Shown piece after piece: positions 12,391-26,300 of a DNA stretch of 64,000 bases. Positions within the stretch are counted from its first letter, which is position 1. Each line of letters begins with the position of its first letter. The position numbers and the translations under genes are program-made. The notes beneath the pieces were generated by a model, which did no database searches, had not been told where the DNA came from, and was given only the letters and a program-made list of their open reading frames with translations. Origin of the DNA: Brachyhypopomus gauderio (lineage: Eukaryota; Chordata; Actinopteri; Gymnotiformes; Hypopomidae); NCBI RefSeq assembly GCF_052324685.1, contig NC_135220.1:24408823-24472822 (forward strand). Direction: 5' to 3'.

Positions 12391-15300
12391 TCACACGGTA
12401 CTGTCCTCCAACAGAGGCTCAAAGTCCTCCTCGCTGCCCGGCAGTGGGGTGTTGACGTGAGCTCCAGCCAGGCCGTTGCTCAGTTTGCGTTCCTGGCACG
12501 CGCCAGCGGGCAGCGTCTGGTCCGCGGGGATGAAGAGGGCCACGATGAAGGCTGCCAGCACCGTGCATGCACCCAGCAAGAAGGGAGGACCCGGCACCAC
12601 CACGCGCTGACGAGACATGGGACAGACAAGGGAAGGAGTTAGAAGATAGGTCACATGAGCATAGGCCACACCCACCCCACGGTTATTTGGTGCAGAGTTG
12701 CTATGTCCTGTCCTCAAGGCCCACGTGATGGTTACACGCTTTAGCTCAGTTCCCAATGCATTAGGCTAGAGCAAAATCATGGAGCTGTCTGATGGACCTG
12801 CAGGACTATATTGAAGAAAACTGATTCGGTAGACGTAAGCTGACTCTTAGTGCTAATTATAGCACACAGCATTAGATATGAAGTAGCTAATCTGAATTCT
12901 AAGCACGTCTTAAAAACGTCTCTCTTGATAAACAATTTTGCAGGCCTGCGTTACTGACTGGATAGCTTCAGCCATGAAAGGCGGGTACCACCATCACTCT
13001 AACACCAGAAAAGATTACATGGTATTTACTATCAATAACCCTATCACCCCAATTTTAAGCCAACATGTCTACAGAAATGGGTCAAAGACCCATGCTCCAT
13101 AAATGTTTCAAAGAAGCTCAAAAAAAGCTAATGGGGCTAACTCTGCTAATAATAAATGAAAGCCTGTTACACGAATTCAAGGATTTACTTTTAAAACACT
13201 GGCTCAAGTATCCTCTATAAAGGGCACAGGCAAGCCACTAACCTCGTTGGGTATCTGAAGAGGGATAGCATAGTCGGCCTGGATCGGCGCGATTCCGCTC
13301 AGCTCGACATCGAAGAGAAAGAAGATGAAGCCGTAGAGAGCCGGACCCAGTCCGTTACAGAGGCCTCGGATCCCCGTGATCATTCCCTGCACCAGTCCTA
13401 AGAGAACGAAACGCCCAAGCTGGTCAGTATGAGCTGGTCAGCAGGCGCAACGTCCTGACCGGCGAAGCTAGCGCACTGCGGCCTCACCTTGCTGATCGGG
13501 GTCGGCACTGCGGGACACGAGTGCGCTGACCGCGGGGAAAGTGATGCTGGACATGGCGGCCACGGCCCCGGCCGCCCACATCATCCTGAAACGGCAGACA
13601 GAGACACGGGTCAAAACTAAACCCATGAATGCACGCCGCCACCATCTAACCCTCACTCACCCCGTCATGGGTGGGGTGAGGTGGGGGGGTCACCACAACG
13701 GCCCTGACGGACAGGGAGTGCAACTTACCAGGACTCGCTCCCAAGGCCATACCACGCCAGCTGGAGGATCTGGAACCCCAGCCCCAAAAGGACCGTGTTC
13801 TTATTGCCGATGGTCCTCATTAGCAGGGTTAGGAACAGTGTCTGTCAAGGTCAAGCACAAACCTTAGCATCAGTACACAACCCAAACATGTAGATCCTCA
13901 CCATTTCAAGTCACATTATAAATACTTTCTATGTAGTTTGAGGCCCTGACTGCATAATAAGACAGCAGACAAACAACCACCTCATCTATTAGGCCGTTTC
14001 CATGCTGTGTTAAACTATCAAATGTTCTGTAACACTGAATCAAAAGGTCTGTACCATGCAGAAATCAAAGGAAATTTGCCATTTGTTCCACAGTCTACAT
14101 CTTATGCCACTGAAAACTACATGCTGGAAAAAACATTGAATTATGTATACAATATCCTTGAACGCTAATATGTTCCACTGTGCTGTATGACGACTGAGAA
14201 CGGGTGTGGAACTAGATGTATTCAGTGGAAATTCAAGAGGCTGATGGGGCCCTAGACAAAATTTCACAGGGTCCCCTCCGACCTGCATTCATTGCCATCA
14301 GCACTGCTGTAGTTATGAGTGTATGAGCCCTCGGGGGACCCTTGGTGGCCTGGGGCCCCAAGCAGTTGCCTGCCTTGCCTGACTGACCAGCAGCACCTCT
14401 GGATGATCACTCACACTCAAGTTTGATCATGTTTGTTTTCTTCTAACCATCAGTGTCCAAACGTGTTTACCATGTAGCGTCATTTGAACAAATTTCTGCC
14501 CATGTGCAGACACAAGCTAGTAGAAATGGCTTTGTCTGTCAAAAGTTTACTAGTTTAAAAAAGTTTACCAGTTATGTTCTCTGCGATCCTTTTCACAAGA
14601 CACAACTCGGACACCACACCAGCTTATTAGAGGGTAGAATTCTCACCCAATGAGGCAGCACAAAATCCTTCCCATGTATGTCACACGATGCTGCAGAGAA
14701 TTCTTTCAATTAACTACCTGAGCCAAGATGGAAAGGATCCCCACCACCCCGATGAACACAGCGATTGTAGTTGGTGAGAAGTTAATGACCTGTGAGGTGG
14801 AGAGAGAAAGAGAAGAAGAGCTGCATGTCGGCTCACAGGCGCAGCCAGAACTGCACCAAACGAGGTAGTTTTGACAATAATAGCCTAATGCTCAGCTAAA
14901 TTGAGGCCAATGAGACCTAAGCTTTTAATGACACAGCCAACACTCCATGAGACATAGGTCATCTGTGCAAGAATTAATCATTGCTTGCCTACAACATGAT
15001 TTTTTAATTATTTTGTTTTGCCTAGGTAAACGTACACAAAACAAGGTCCCATAATTGTTTCTGTTCCGCTATATATATTAATACATATTAAAAGAGGCTA
15101 CGAGAACATTCTAACAAAGATACACACACACTACATGATGCGGTACATCTCTGTGGGTTGAGTTCTACTGTCTGTTTTAATAGAAGCACAGAGTTTCAGT
15201 TTGGTGAGAAGACCAATAATAAGCAAAGGTAACGAATGGGTGAGGTTTAAGACGCACCTGTCGCAAATAGAGGAAGAAGCTGGAGTACTGGCCTGCCTCC

Positions 15301-17920
15301 GGCAAGTAAGACAGGAACACCGTTATACAGATGAGCAGCACGGTGGTGTCCTTGCCCACTTTCCTCAAAGACTGCGACAAAATTACAGATCAATACGCTG
15401 CAATCTCCGGAGAAACAGACATGGAAGGTATCTTTACCGGAAAGTGGTTTTAGGAGATCACGCGCTTGTCCTTACAGCAAAAGGGTCCGCCTGCTCCCAG
15501 GAGATGGGGGCTCCCCACGTGTTTAGCCTCATCTTGTCTGGCAGGGACTCGGGGACGGCTAGCAGTATGAAGCAGATGTCAGCCAGGGCGACGAGCGTGG
15601 CCACCAGGACCACCAGATTGTCACCATAGTTGTCAGACAGGTACGCCCCGATTGCGGGGCTCGTTACCAAGCTCGCTGCAAAGGTGGCGGAGACCTAGAA
15701 AAAGAGCAGACAAGGGGTTAAAAAACAATGCACATACATACAGCCTCATCAAATAACCAATTAGAAAAGCCAATGATACTGAATACACACACACACACAA
15801 AAACACCCTGCTGAAAACTGTGCTTGATCAGGTCCAGCTAGACAGATCAGATCCTTCTTCTAAATGTCCAGGGACATGAATATCTAAAATACTGTCGATT
15901 GACCTTGCAATTAAATAGTCTACGTTTTAAAGAGCGACGAGTCGGTCCTTACGAGCCCATATGCTGTACTCCTCTCACGCTCCTCGGTAACGTCCGCCAC
16001 GTATGCAAAGATGACGGAGAAAGTGACGGAGAAAGCCCCAGACACAGAAATCATGGCAAAGTACCACCTGTCAACATAACAAGGTTAATCATTAACTGTA
16101 TAATAGACAGAGAAACATAGAGCCTCATTAAAAATATTAATAGAATATATAAATAAATAAACAGGTGAAAAGGAGGATGGAGAGTGGTAGAAAATGAGAC
16201 GAGAGAGAGAGGGAGAGAAACATACCAAGGGCTGAGCCTCATCAAAGGGATGGGGGCACAGGTGAAGAACACTGTAACCAACAAGAAGGATCTCCTGCCC
16301 CAGACATCTGATAAAGCACCAATTAATGGAGCACTCATGAAAGACAGCAGGCCCTGGAGACACAAAACACATACATTCAGCCAAACTTGAGCAAACCGGG
16401 ACTGAAAAGACAGCCGCCAAAAGGTAAAAGAAGTCGCACAATTCACACTCACCTTCACTCCCTGAATGAGGCCGTTCATCAGGAACGTGTGCTGAGGGAA
16501 TGTTTCATGTAAAACCTAAAAAAAAGGGGGGGGGGGGGGGGGTGTTAACATCTTATCAGGAACGTGTGCTGGAGATCTGTAAACGACACTGTACTCAAAT
16601 GAGAGAGAAGTGATGAGGCTGGTGAGACTTACAGTAAGCATTGGAGTGGTAAGCAGTCCCCAGGCAAAGAATTCAAGGAAGATGACAACAACTGCATGGT
16701 AGACACTGGGCTTTCCAATTCCTTGCTGCATCTAAAACATGGACACCAATTATGAAAAGTCATTGGTCATTTGCACTACTCTGTATGTGACTTTTGTTTG
16801 GAGACCAGGTGTTATGTCTAACAACTGACTACCCTAACATTTCTAACTGTCAAAGTAAAGGTACTGCAACGGCCCTGCTCAATGATTAAAAAAATGGTTC
16901 CGTACTAAAATGGTCAAGGCTCAGATACGTCAAAAGTAAAGAACGCAAGTGAAAATATTTCTTTGCATGCCGTTGGTGATATGACTGGAAGATACGATTA
17001 CAACGAATACCTGCTGAGAAAAAAAAACGTAATGTCAACAGCACAACAGACAACTTGTTTAGCTACTATGTCACGGTGGGGTGTAGCTAGCCAAGTAGTA
17101 GCTCATCTTAACGTAGCTAACTAGTTACTGACGGCGCATTTAATGTCGATAAATAGGTTCAACCGAGTCAGTGATTTCATATATGTTTGTCCATGAGAAA
17201 ATGCATCTCTCCACACGGCCGTGAGCTCATGGCTAACGCCGTGTTATGTAATACTGTTCCCCGCTAACAAGCTATTGCTAGCGTCACACAATCAAAACGC
17301 CCCGTACACTTTCGCAAATTGTCTTCTTTGGATGCTTTAAACAGACCACGTTTTATTGAGTATAACCCGGTGCATTATATGCAAATAAACCTTACAAGAG
17401 ACAGGTTCCTACGGGCATATGCAAGCTTGCCATTCTGAGCAGTTTCAAAATGGTGACTGGAAAGGGCTGCTTAGCTAACAGCTAGCTAACAGCTAGCCAA
17501 CAACTAGCCGGCCACGATATCTGTGGACTGATTAACCGTAAACATTCACGTAACTAAATGGTTATTCGCCATTGCGCATATCTGTACAGATATACAGAAC
17601 AACTGTATATTTAGCTAGATGGCTATTATTTAAAATCTGTCCAGACTACGCATCATTTAGTCAGCTAGCGTTTCAAGTAGCTCAACTACGGCAATACTGA
17701 ATGAATCGACGATGCAGCTAACAGGCCAGCCAGGTAGCTACCTTAACTAATTAACCCTGTCAGTATCAGTAACATTGGTTATATTCCATTATTACGGACC
17801 AATAGATTATATAAAAAGCTGTTAGCTGAATTATCTTACCGGATTGTCATCGTTCATCGTTATTCTCTTAACCAGCACGACACGGTTGGTCTGTTTCGGT
17901 TCTTTCCCCACCTGGGCCAT
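12391..17920 (-). CDS. mfsd14b: Major facilitator superfamily protein MFSD14B (HIATL1-like)
   Basis: Twelve coding exons on the minus strand: 17,920-17,840; 16,731-16,633; 16,515-16,453; 16,353-16,226; 16,067-15,953; 15,694-15,476; 15,371-15,258; 14,789-14,718; 13,841-13,729; 13,585-13,488; 13,397-13,243; 12,606-12,391. All have GT-AG borders and sum to 491 codons (490 aa). The start is the ATG opening M-A-Q-V-G-K-E-P. Exon 4 carries the MFS loop 2-3 signature GALSDVWGRR. Other family-specific stretches are HTFLMNGLIQGVKG, SYLPEAGQYSSFFLYLRQ and GMITGIRGLCNGLGPALYGF. About 12 membrane segments are expected. The C-terminus (G-S-E-E-D-F-E-P-L-L-E-D-S) and the A-Y-V-A-D-V-T stretch fit MFSD14B better than MFSD14A, from memory. 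The family consists of orphan solute-carrier-like proteins on intracellular membranes; substrate unknown. It is divergent from the kelch gene. Which teleost paralogue (ba or bb) it is remains open. Confidence 0.93.
16526..16542. repeat. 17-base poly-G tract beside mfsd14b exon 3
   Basis: The run begins 11 bases outside the acceptor side of exon 3. In the transcript it is a poly-C that forms the polypyrimidine tract region of that intron, next to a T-rich stretch. Confidence 0.9.
17080..17720. repeat. Cluster of GCTAGC / TTAGCTAA motifs in mfsd14b intron 1
   Basis: Many short palindromic units of GCTAGC or AGCTAAC type recur, for example AGCTAACAGCTAGC repeated near 17,473-17,500. The cluster sits just downstream of the first exon. 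A similar cluster lies at 29,730-30,020 in the putative spin1 promoter/5' UTR region. Function unknown. Confidence 0.6.
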
Positions 17921-18968
17921 CTCTTCACATCTTATGTGAGCTACATAAAACCCGTGCTGTGTGCATATCTTCGGTCCTGCCGCTCCTTCCAGGATGACTC
18001 TTTGTTTAGCCCAGACAGGCTAATTAAAAATACAAAATTCTGACCGCTTCGGTAAATCGTTTAGACAGAGGCTGTAAATCGAGAAGGATGAGGTAGCAAC
18101 GGAGGTACAGTTTTTAATTCCGGCTTTTCCCCCCCCGGTAGACCGAATCGAGATGTTTTCAGTGGTGACAGCGCACCCGTGCGACTGCAGCACACGACAG
18201 GCTGTTGAACGGCTGCGTGGGAGGTTTGTGAAGCGAATGGCTTCAGCTGATCTAGGTTCAACATGTTCTGTTTCCCATTCTACCATTCTCAAATTTCTCA
18301 ATATAGAACAAGAAACATTAGCTACTTTTTATTTTGTTTTTTTTTCATATCAAAGTAGGGTTACTCCATGTAAATGCCTGAAACTGTGTTGATGAACGGA
18401 TAATTACATCTTGTTTGCATAAGTAAATATGTAACATAAACAGCCCCCAAAACAAGATATATATTGATTGATTATATTTGTAATTTACAAATATATTATA
18501 CTTTATTATATAATACCCTCTTATTATACTTTAGTGTACTTCAGATGACGTTGGCAGACTGGAAAATATCTGCATCTAGCATCTGTGATCAGGATTATTG
18601 TTATATATCTGGTTCATCATGCAAGTTCATCAAGCATGTGAATTTGATTCTGATACATTGAATGATTATGAGGTAATCCTTGCTAGATCAAACCAAACAG
18701 TTGTGTAGAAGAACTTGTTCCACTGAATAGACCTGTTTGTGAGGTGACCGGAAGTTTACCATGTTTACCACTATCACTGGGCAACGGGTCTTCTCATTTT
18801 ACAAACACACAAGTGATCTGTAAACAAATATATTCCTGTGAGACACCGGGACGTCTATGACATGGTCCATTCTTGTTTAACTTTGTACTATTGAGACTAC
18901 ATTTTTAAAAAGAGCACAGTGAGCAAAAAAGGAAATAAAGTTTAAAAGTATTGTCTTAATACTCAAAA
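17921..18968. promoter_or_regulatory. Bidirectional intergenic promoter region, mfsd14b / kelch gene
   Basis: The start codons of two head-to-head genes are 1,048 bp apart, so both promoters and both 5' UTRs must lie here or in unseen upstream exons. The mfsd14b-proximal 330 bp are moderately CpG-rich; the kelch-proximal part is AT-rich. I see no convincing TATA box. The assignment rests on gene arrangement. Confidence 0.5.
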
Positions 18969-21900
18969 ATGGCACTAGCAAGTGGACATTGGGTTGAAAA
19001 GGAAATTGACGGAGTGCCACCCAGCCCAAGGTGAGAGAATATCTTTAAATGACAGGGTTTGTTTTTTTTTTTTTTTTTTGTGGGGAAAAGTCTTATTTCT
19101 TTGAATTTTTTTCTGTATTATGTCCATTTTTACAGATTACAGTAACCTATGTCATGATGTCTGAGAAACCATACAAGCTATAAGTAATTTCTAGACTTCT
19201 GAACAGACTACTGACATGTAGTATGCACTATGTTGGTGGGTGTAATCTTGTTAGCCATATTATCCTCACAGTTTCTGATCAAAGACATAAGGTTTGGCCA
19301 CCAAGGTGCTTTGGGTGACAGATTTCATTTGGGGTATAAAATGCATCAACAGGAGGTTACTCTCGTCCAAGAGCTGATCACCTCTTGCTTCAGCGGCACT
19401 AAACACAACTGCGCATTTAACATGATTCCATGTTTACATCCAGGTATGGTCATGCAACTGCAACGGCAGGAAACATTGCTTTCTTGTTTGGAGGAGTGTC
19501 TGAGGCATGTAAAAATATTACTAAATAATAGGTTGAACACATTTTAACGTATAATCATAACTATATCATGTAATATTGGTAAATTATATTTATTTCTATT
19601 TTCTTCAGGTAGTCCAGCCTATATATCTGAACGATTTTTACATGATTACAGGTAAACATTTGTGAATGAGCTTATCTGACTGACCTTGCAACTGCAGTTT
19701 CTTGCTTCAGTCACTTGTTATTCAATAAACAGCTTTCTTTAAGTGTAAGCCAACAGAATAAATGGTGCACCTAATAAAAGCTGAATTTAGCAGTCTGAGC
19801 GAGTGCTTGTGCCGACCAGATTAGTAGAGCATGTGACAGGCAGAGACCTGGACCAGATGCAACTGATAATTCCATTTAGACATTATATAAATGTGGAGAA
19901 AAAAATAATACATTTGATTAGTTATTAATCTAGCCTTTTGCTTTCTTTTTTTTCAAAAGTTACTCCTACTCGAATATCCTGGGAGATGATGCCTCAGAAT
20001 GGAGATGTACCCACAGCACGAGAGGGGCATACATTGTGGTAAACATACAAACAAACAAAAAATGCGATCACACATGCCTTACTTGTGACAATGTTACAAC
20101 TTAAGCTTGTTGTTTCTTCTTCACAGTGTTGTCAAAGGAAAATTGTATTTGTTTGGAGGTTCCAGCCATCCTCAGGCAGAAGAATGTCTCCCAGGGGTTT
20201 ACTGTTTTGACATTGGTGAGCAGCTTTGTGTCTTGACAGTGCTAACAGAAACAGGGTCCTGTAACACAGCTGGATCCCACGCACTGAGGTAGGACTTCTG
20301 CTAAAAGACCTATTCTGTGGAGCTCATACATAAAACTACTGGGTTACCAATGTGTTGTAGCTAACATGCCTTCGTTGCGATGTGTCTATGAAGGTTTTGG
20401 TCATCCACTGAGTTGTCCAGTACGAGTAACATATCAATTGTTAAAATGATACAATTTTCATCTAAGACTAGAGGTGTAAATTAGTATGTAAATTAGTGTG
20501 TAAATTATGTGTCTTTTTAACTGAACCTCTTTGTTCGTTCCAGTTTTGTTATATTCATGATTATATATTCAGCACCTTTCTGAAAGAGAAACCATAGATG
20601 CAAAGTGAAATTTCTTTGTATCACTCTGAACTGATTGTTTTTTGTTGATGATGACATTTTATTTAGACAAACAATACTTTAGTCATATATATCTGGACTG
20701 TAGGCATTACAATTATCTTACTGTTTACATGTATTAATTATTATAATACTGGGCCTTCTGATAGTGACACTGAGATGGGAACAGCTGAAGACTGGTGGAA
20801 TACCATTGAAGACTCTGAGACACAGCTCAGCAAACTTAGGGGACAATATATATGTGTATGGAGGAATTATGGATGGAAGACCTACAGATAATCTCATGAT
20901 GTTCAACACAGGTCAGTAAAATTGACAACTGAGGTGCAGGGGTAGGCTACACAGGTTGATATGAATTCAAGTTGTATATAAACTCTGAACCCAATGCTTT
21001 ATATCTCATGTCATAGTATGGTATACAACAGTATACAGTATTAATTCTTTGGGAATTTAGAGTTGACAAAGTTCTTGAGTCCAAATGTTTTTCCTTTTGT
21101 AGTGTCAATGATTTGGACACCTCTGAAGGCAACTGGAACCCTCCCCTCTGCAAGGTAAAATCCTAACATCTGCAGATATGGTTCTCACAGTTCAGGTTTT
21201 GAGCCAAACTGTTAAAAGTGCTTCTGTTAAAGGTAATCTGCAACTACTGAGTTTGTTTCTGTACCTTTTAATTAACATTAGATTTATTAGATAGTTTGCA
21301 GTGCAAAGTCCAACACTAGACACACTGGGTAATCAATTCATTGATGCAGTGTTTGCAAGCTGTTGTCATGACGCCTTGGCAGCAAATATCGTTTGCTTAG
21401 TGACCTCATGTGAAAATGTAACCAGGGACCATCCATTTTCCATTCTGCCTTTTTTCCCTGACTTTGGCTCAGGATTGGTGAAGGACTCTCTCACTGTACT
21501 TTACAGTGGTTCCCTTCCATGTAACTGTACATTGAACATCCCTTTTGTAGATATAACCACACATCTGCTGTCATCAATGAGCAGATCTTCTTGTTTGGTG
21601 GATGTGGAGAGGATGGGTCCTACGAACAAGATGTTCACATTCTAACTACAGGTGAAATATGAAAAGTAGAAGATGCACAGACTTAAGACTTAAGAATCTA
21701 AATTAAAGTGTAGGTCGAGGGATTTAGTAGAGCAAATAGATCACCAATTATGTCCATATCAACAAACAATGGCTATTTATTCAGTTCTAAATCAAATGTT
21801 TCCTTAATCTATGTACTTAATCTATGCACTGTGCTCTTCTTTAGATACCTTGAAGTGGCATAAATGTGATGTTAAGGGTGAACGGCCTTTCTCCTGTGCC

Positions 21901-23332
21901 GGTCAGTCTTTTACAGCTCACCATGACAAGGTCTGGAATCCGGTCCATTCCACTGTAGTAAATTAGGCTTACATCAGGCCTGTGAACTTCCTTCTCATTT
22001 GCCCTTTATAGCTGAAGTTAGTGAGACAGCAAACATCTGCTCTTTGTTCAACATAGGATATTTACTTGTTTGGAGGGAGAGTCACTGGCGCTGATGGAGC
22101 TGTCTCTTCAACCAATGAAATTCACAAGCTAAGCATTGGTAAAGCTCTGGGGATTTGTTGGGTGTAGTGTCATCTTAGCAGTTGCCAAAAATTATTTCTT
22201 TGGTCCCCCATATCTGTTTTCCTCAGCAAAGATGAAATGGAAGGTACCCTTGTATGTGGGGATTCCCCCAGCTAGACGTTATGGTCACACAGCGTTTATT
22301 CTTCACAGTCATGTAAGTGTTTTCACATGTGTTTTAGTGTGCTCTGCGAAGCTCATTTTAAACTCAGGCCAGTGTCACTTGGCCCTTACACCACCCAGAA
22401 CGTCAGAGTCCGTAGGTGTTAATTCCAATTCGGCAGAACAAAACCTGATTTAACTTAATGAGTGCACCCCTTTGGAAAAAGACAGGAACCTAATTAGGCT
22501 CCATTGTACAGGGCTGAAACCATGGATGTAATTTTGATTTCAAAAGTGGGGGGGACATGGATTCGTCACTATTTAAATATTTGGTTTTAACTGTAAAAAC
22601 TGGGGGGGACCAAAACCGGCTTTTTGAAAAAAGTCCCCCCCCAAAATTACGTCACTGGCTGAAACGAATAGCCACCAGGCTTGGCAGTCAGAGGACACCT
22701 CTGAATACAGCTGGTTTATTTCTCTTTTATAGATGTATGTGTTTGGAGGGAGAAATGATGAACAAGAATTCAACGACTTGAAGATAATGAAATTAATCAA
22801 CCCGTCAGAGAGACAACCAGGTAAGAGGCTTTTGGTATTCTTTTCCCACTAACCAAAGAAATATCTGGCAACATTACTGATTTCTTCATCCACATTAATT
22901 ATATAGTCATGAAGGAGATTCTGTCTGAATTTGGGCTTCAGGGTGTCAGCAACAGGTAGGTACCTTTTAAAATTCAAACCGTACAATTCAAACAGCTGTG
23001 GTTTACATGTAGATTGATGCTATTGATGTATCTGTGATATATTGGTTACAGACTTTTAATGACATCATGGTAGTCATTGGAAGTAGCATGATGTCATGAA
23101 CTGGAACCGAACCCATGCCTCTTCTCTTTTATGCAAAAATGATCAGATCTAGTTTCATTCTCAGTTTCATGTGAGAAACTGTTATTTCTGTTATTTAAAT
23201 TGATTACATGTGTGTGCATTTGTTCAGCTTTGTGCCAACAAAGGTTCCCAACATGAAGTATGAGCTGAGTGAGACTCCATTATCTATGAAGATTGAGAAA
23301 GCAGAGTCAACACAGGTGACTTCAGCTGTATA

Positions 23333-23383
<51 letters not shown>

Positions 23384-26300
23384 AAAACAAACATGCAAGT
23401 GAAAGAATCTGAGCTGCTTCAACAGGGGCCAAATTGTGATGGCTAGCCGCCTGGGTCAGAGCAACTCTAGAACAACAGGTGGGGTGTTCTCGATTTGTAC
23501 CACTTAGTACCTATTGGAAAGTGGTCCAAGGACGGACAAGTTGTGAACTGGCAACAGGGTCAGTCACATGGAGGTGGTCACATGTGGACCAAAGGCTAGC
23601 CCATTTGGTCCGATCACACACAAGAAGCTACTGTAGCACAAATTACAGAAAAAGTTCACACTGGTATGAAAAAAAGGTGTCGGAACTCACAGTGCATCAT
23701 GCCCTGCTGCGTATGGGGCTGCGTGGCTGCAGACTGGTCTGGAGAGTGTCTGTGCAGACCTGTGTCCAGTTCCAAGAGAGACTAAAGTGGGTGCACAAAT
23801 GTCAGAAATGGACCAATAGAACAATGGAAGAGGGTGACCTGGTGCGATGAATCACAGGTTGTTTTACAGTCGGGTGTGTGTGTGGTATTGTTTACCTGGG
23901 GAAGAGATGACACCAGGACGCACTATTGGAAGAAGACAAGCCATCGGAAATAGTTCTGCTGGGAATGTTCTCTTACAAGACCGTGGATCCTGGCATGCAT
24001 GTAGATGTTGCTTTTGATACATACACCTACCTAAGTATTTTACAGACTAAGTACACCCATATATATATATATACAGTTGTGCTCAAAAGTTTACATACCC
24101 TGGCACAATTTTTGCTTTCTTGGCCTTTTCTCAGAGAATATTAATGATAACACACAAACCTTTTTTCCACTCATGGTTAGTGGTTGGGTGAAGCCATTTA
24201 TTGTCCAACCACTGTGTTTTCGGTTTTTAAATTATAATGACAACCAAACACATCCAAATGACCCTGATCAAAAGTTTACATACCCCAGTTCTTAATACCG
24301 TGTATTGCCCCCTCTAACATCAATGACAGCTTGAAGTCTTTTGTGGTAGTTGTGGATGAGGCTCTTTACTCTGCCCATTCTTCTTGGCAAAAAGCCTCCA
24401 GTTCCTGTAAATTCCTGGGCTGTCTTGCATGAACTGCATGCTTGAGATCTCCCCAGAGTGACTCAATGATGTTGAGGTCAGGAGACTGAGATGGCCACTC
24501 CAGAACCTTCACTTTGTTCTGCTGTAGCCAATGACACGTCGACTTGACCTTGTGTTTTGGATGGTTGTCATGTTGGAAAGTCCAAGTGCGTCCCATGCGC
24601 AGCTTCCGGGCTGATGAATGCAAATTTGCTTCCAGTATTTGCTGATAACGTGCTGCATTCATCTTTCCTTGAACTTTGACCAAGTTTCCTGTGCCTTTGT
24701 AGCTCACATCCCCATAACATCAGCGATCCACCTCCATACTTTACAGTAGGAATGGTGTTCCTTTCATCATAAGCCTTGTTGACACCTCTCCAAATGTAAC
24801 GTTTATGGTTGTGGCCAAAAAGTTCAATTTTGGTCTCATCACTCCAAATTACATTGTTCCAGAAGTTTTGGGGCTTGTCTCTGTGTTGTTTGGCGTATTG
24901 TAGACGAGACACTTTGTGGAATTTGCGCAGTAATGGCTTTCTTCTGGCCACTCGACCATGCAGACCATTTTTCTTCAGGTGCCTCCTTACTGTGCATCTT
25001 GAAACAGCCACACCGCTAGTTTTCAGAGAGTCCTGGATTTCAGCGGATGTTATTTGTGGGTTTTTCTTTGCATTCCGATCAATTTTCCTGGCAGTTGTGG
25101 TTGAAATTTTTGTTGGTCTACCTGACCGTGGTTTGGTTTTTACAGAGCCCCTGATTTTCCATTTGTTTATCACAGTTTGAACACTGCTGACTGGCATTAT
25201 CAATTCCTTGGATATCTTTTTGTATCCCTTTCCTATTTTATACAGTTCAGCTACCTTTTCCCGTAGATCCATTGACAATTCTTTTGCTTTCCCCATGACT
25301 CACAATCCAGAAACGTCAGTGGCTGGATGAAAGATGCAAGAGTCTGTCTGGATCCCAGAAACTCACTCAGCTTTTATGCACACACACTGATTACAAGCAA
25401 ACAGGTCACAGGTGAGGATATTACCTTTAGTAGCCATTCAAACCCATTTGTGTCACCCAGCCCCGTCGACAGGGGGGGACAACCGGGTCTGTTGTCCCGG
25501 GCCCTAGGGCCAGGGGGGCCCATCAAAGAGCCCAGCAATTTATTTTTTATTTAAAGTCTATAATTTTTAAATAATCTTGAAATCTTTCATTAATATAAAA
25601 TTATGTACTCATAATAAGCTCAATGGTTCAAATATATATGTTTTTTACCTATCTGCATATTTTCTATTAAGTGCATACACCCCCGCCTCCCACTGGAAAA
25701 TGGTTTGATCCAGCACCGACTGTAGCCGGCCGGTATCGGCCCAACAGCGGGAAATACAGTGGTGGATAGTTAAAGTAAATACAGAAATCTGGAGCGCAGA
25801 AAAGAAAGGAAAAACATTTACCTGACGAATTTTAAAGTTGCATTGTGTTCCAGGTTTTAAAAGTGCTGGAATTTAGGGTAAAGTACTTGAAAATGCTTGA
25901 AATTGTAACTACTTCGTTTCACAACAAATAGCTGTCTGACTGAACAGTTCTCGTGAAGACGTTAAGATTGGGCGTTTTGAAAATAAACAACCATTAAATA
26001 ATGTGATAAAAAGCCAATTATTTCGAATCATTTCGAGTATATGTATAAATATTTAACAAGTTTAACGTGGTGGAAAATATTGAAATGGACCTTTAAAGTG
26101 ACGTACACGTGCTTTAACTCCACATTATAAAGGTGTATGAACCCTACAAATATGACTTTGTTCAGTGCTGAAGCGCGGCGCGCGCGAAGTTACAAAATTC
26201 GAGAGGTGCACGACCTCGCGAAATGACAGCGCGCGAGGCTCTCGCGCACGGGCGGAGCCACTGCGATTACGTCATTTTCGCGCTGGGGGGGGGGGGGGGG

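Noticed and set aside
19230-19547. 105-codon ORF around kelch exon 2 as a single exon
   Set aside because: Only the part after the acceptor at 19,443 is kelch-like; the upstream and downstream parts are intron read-through.
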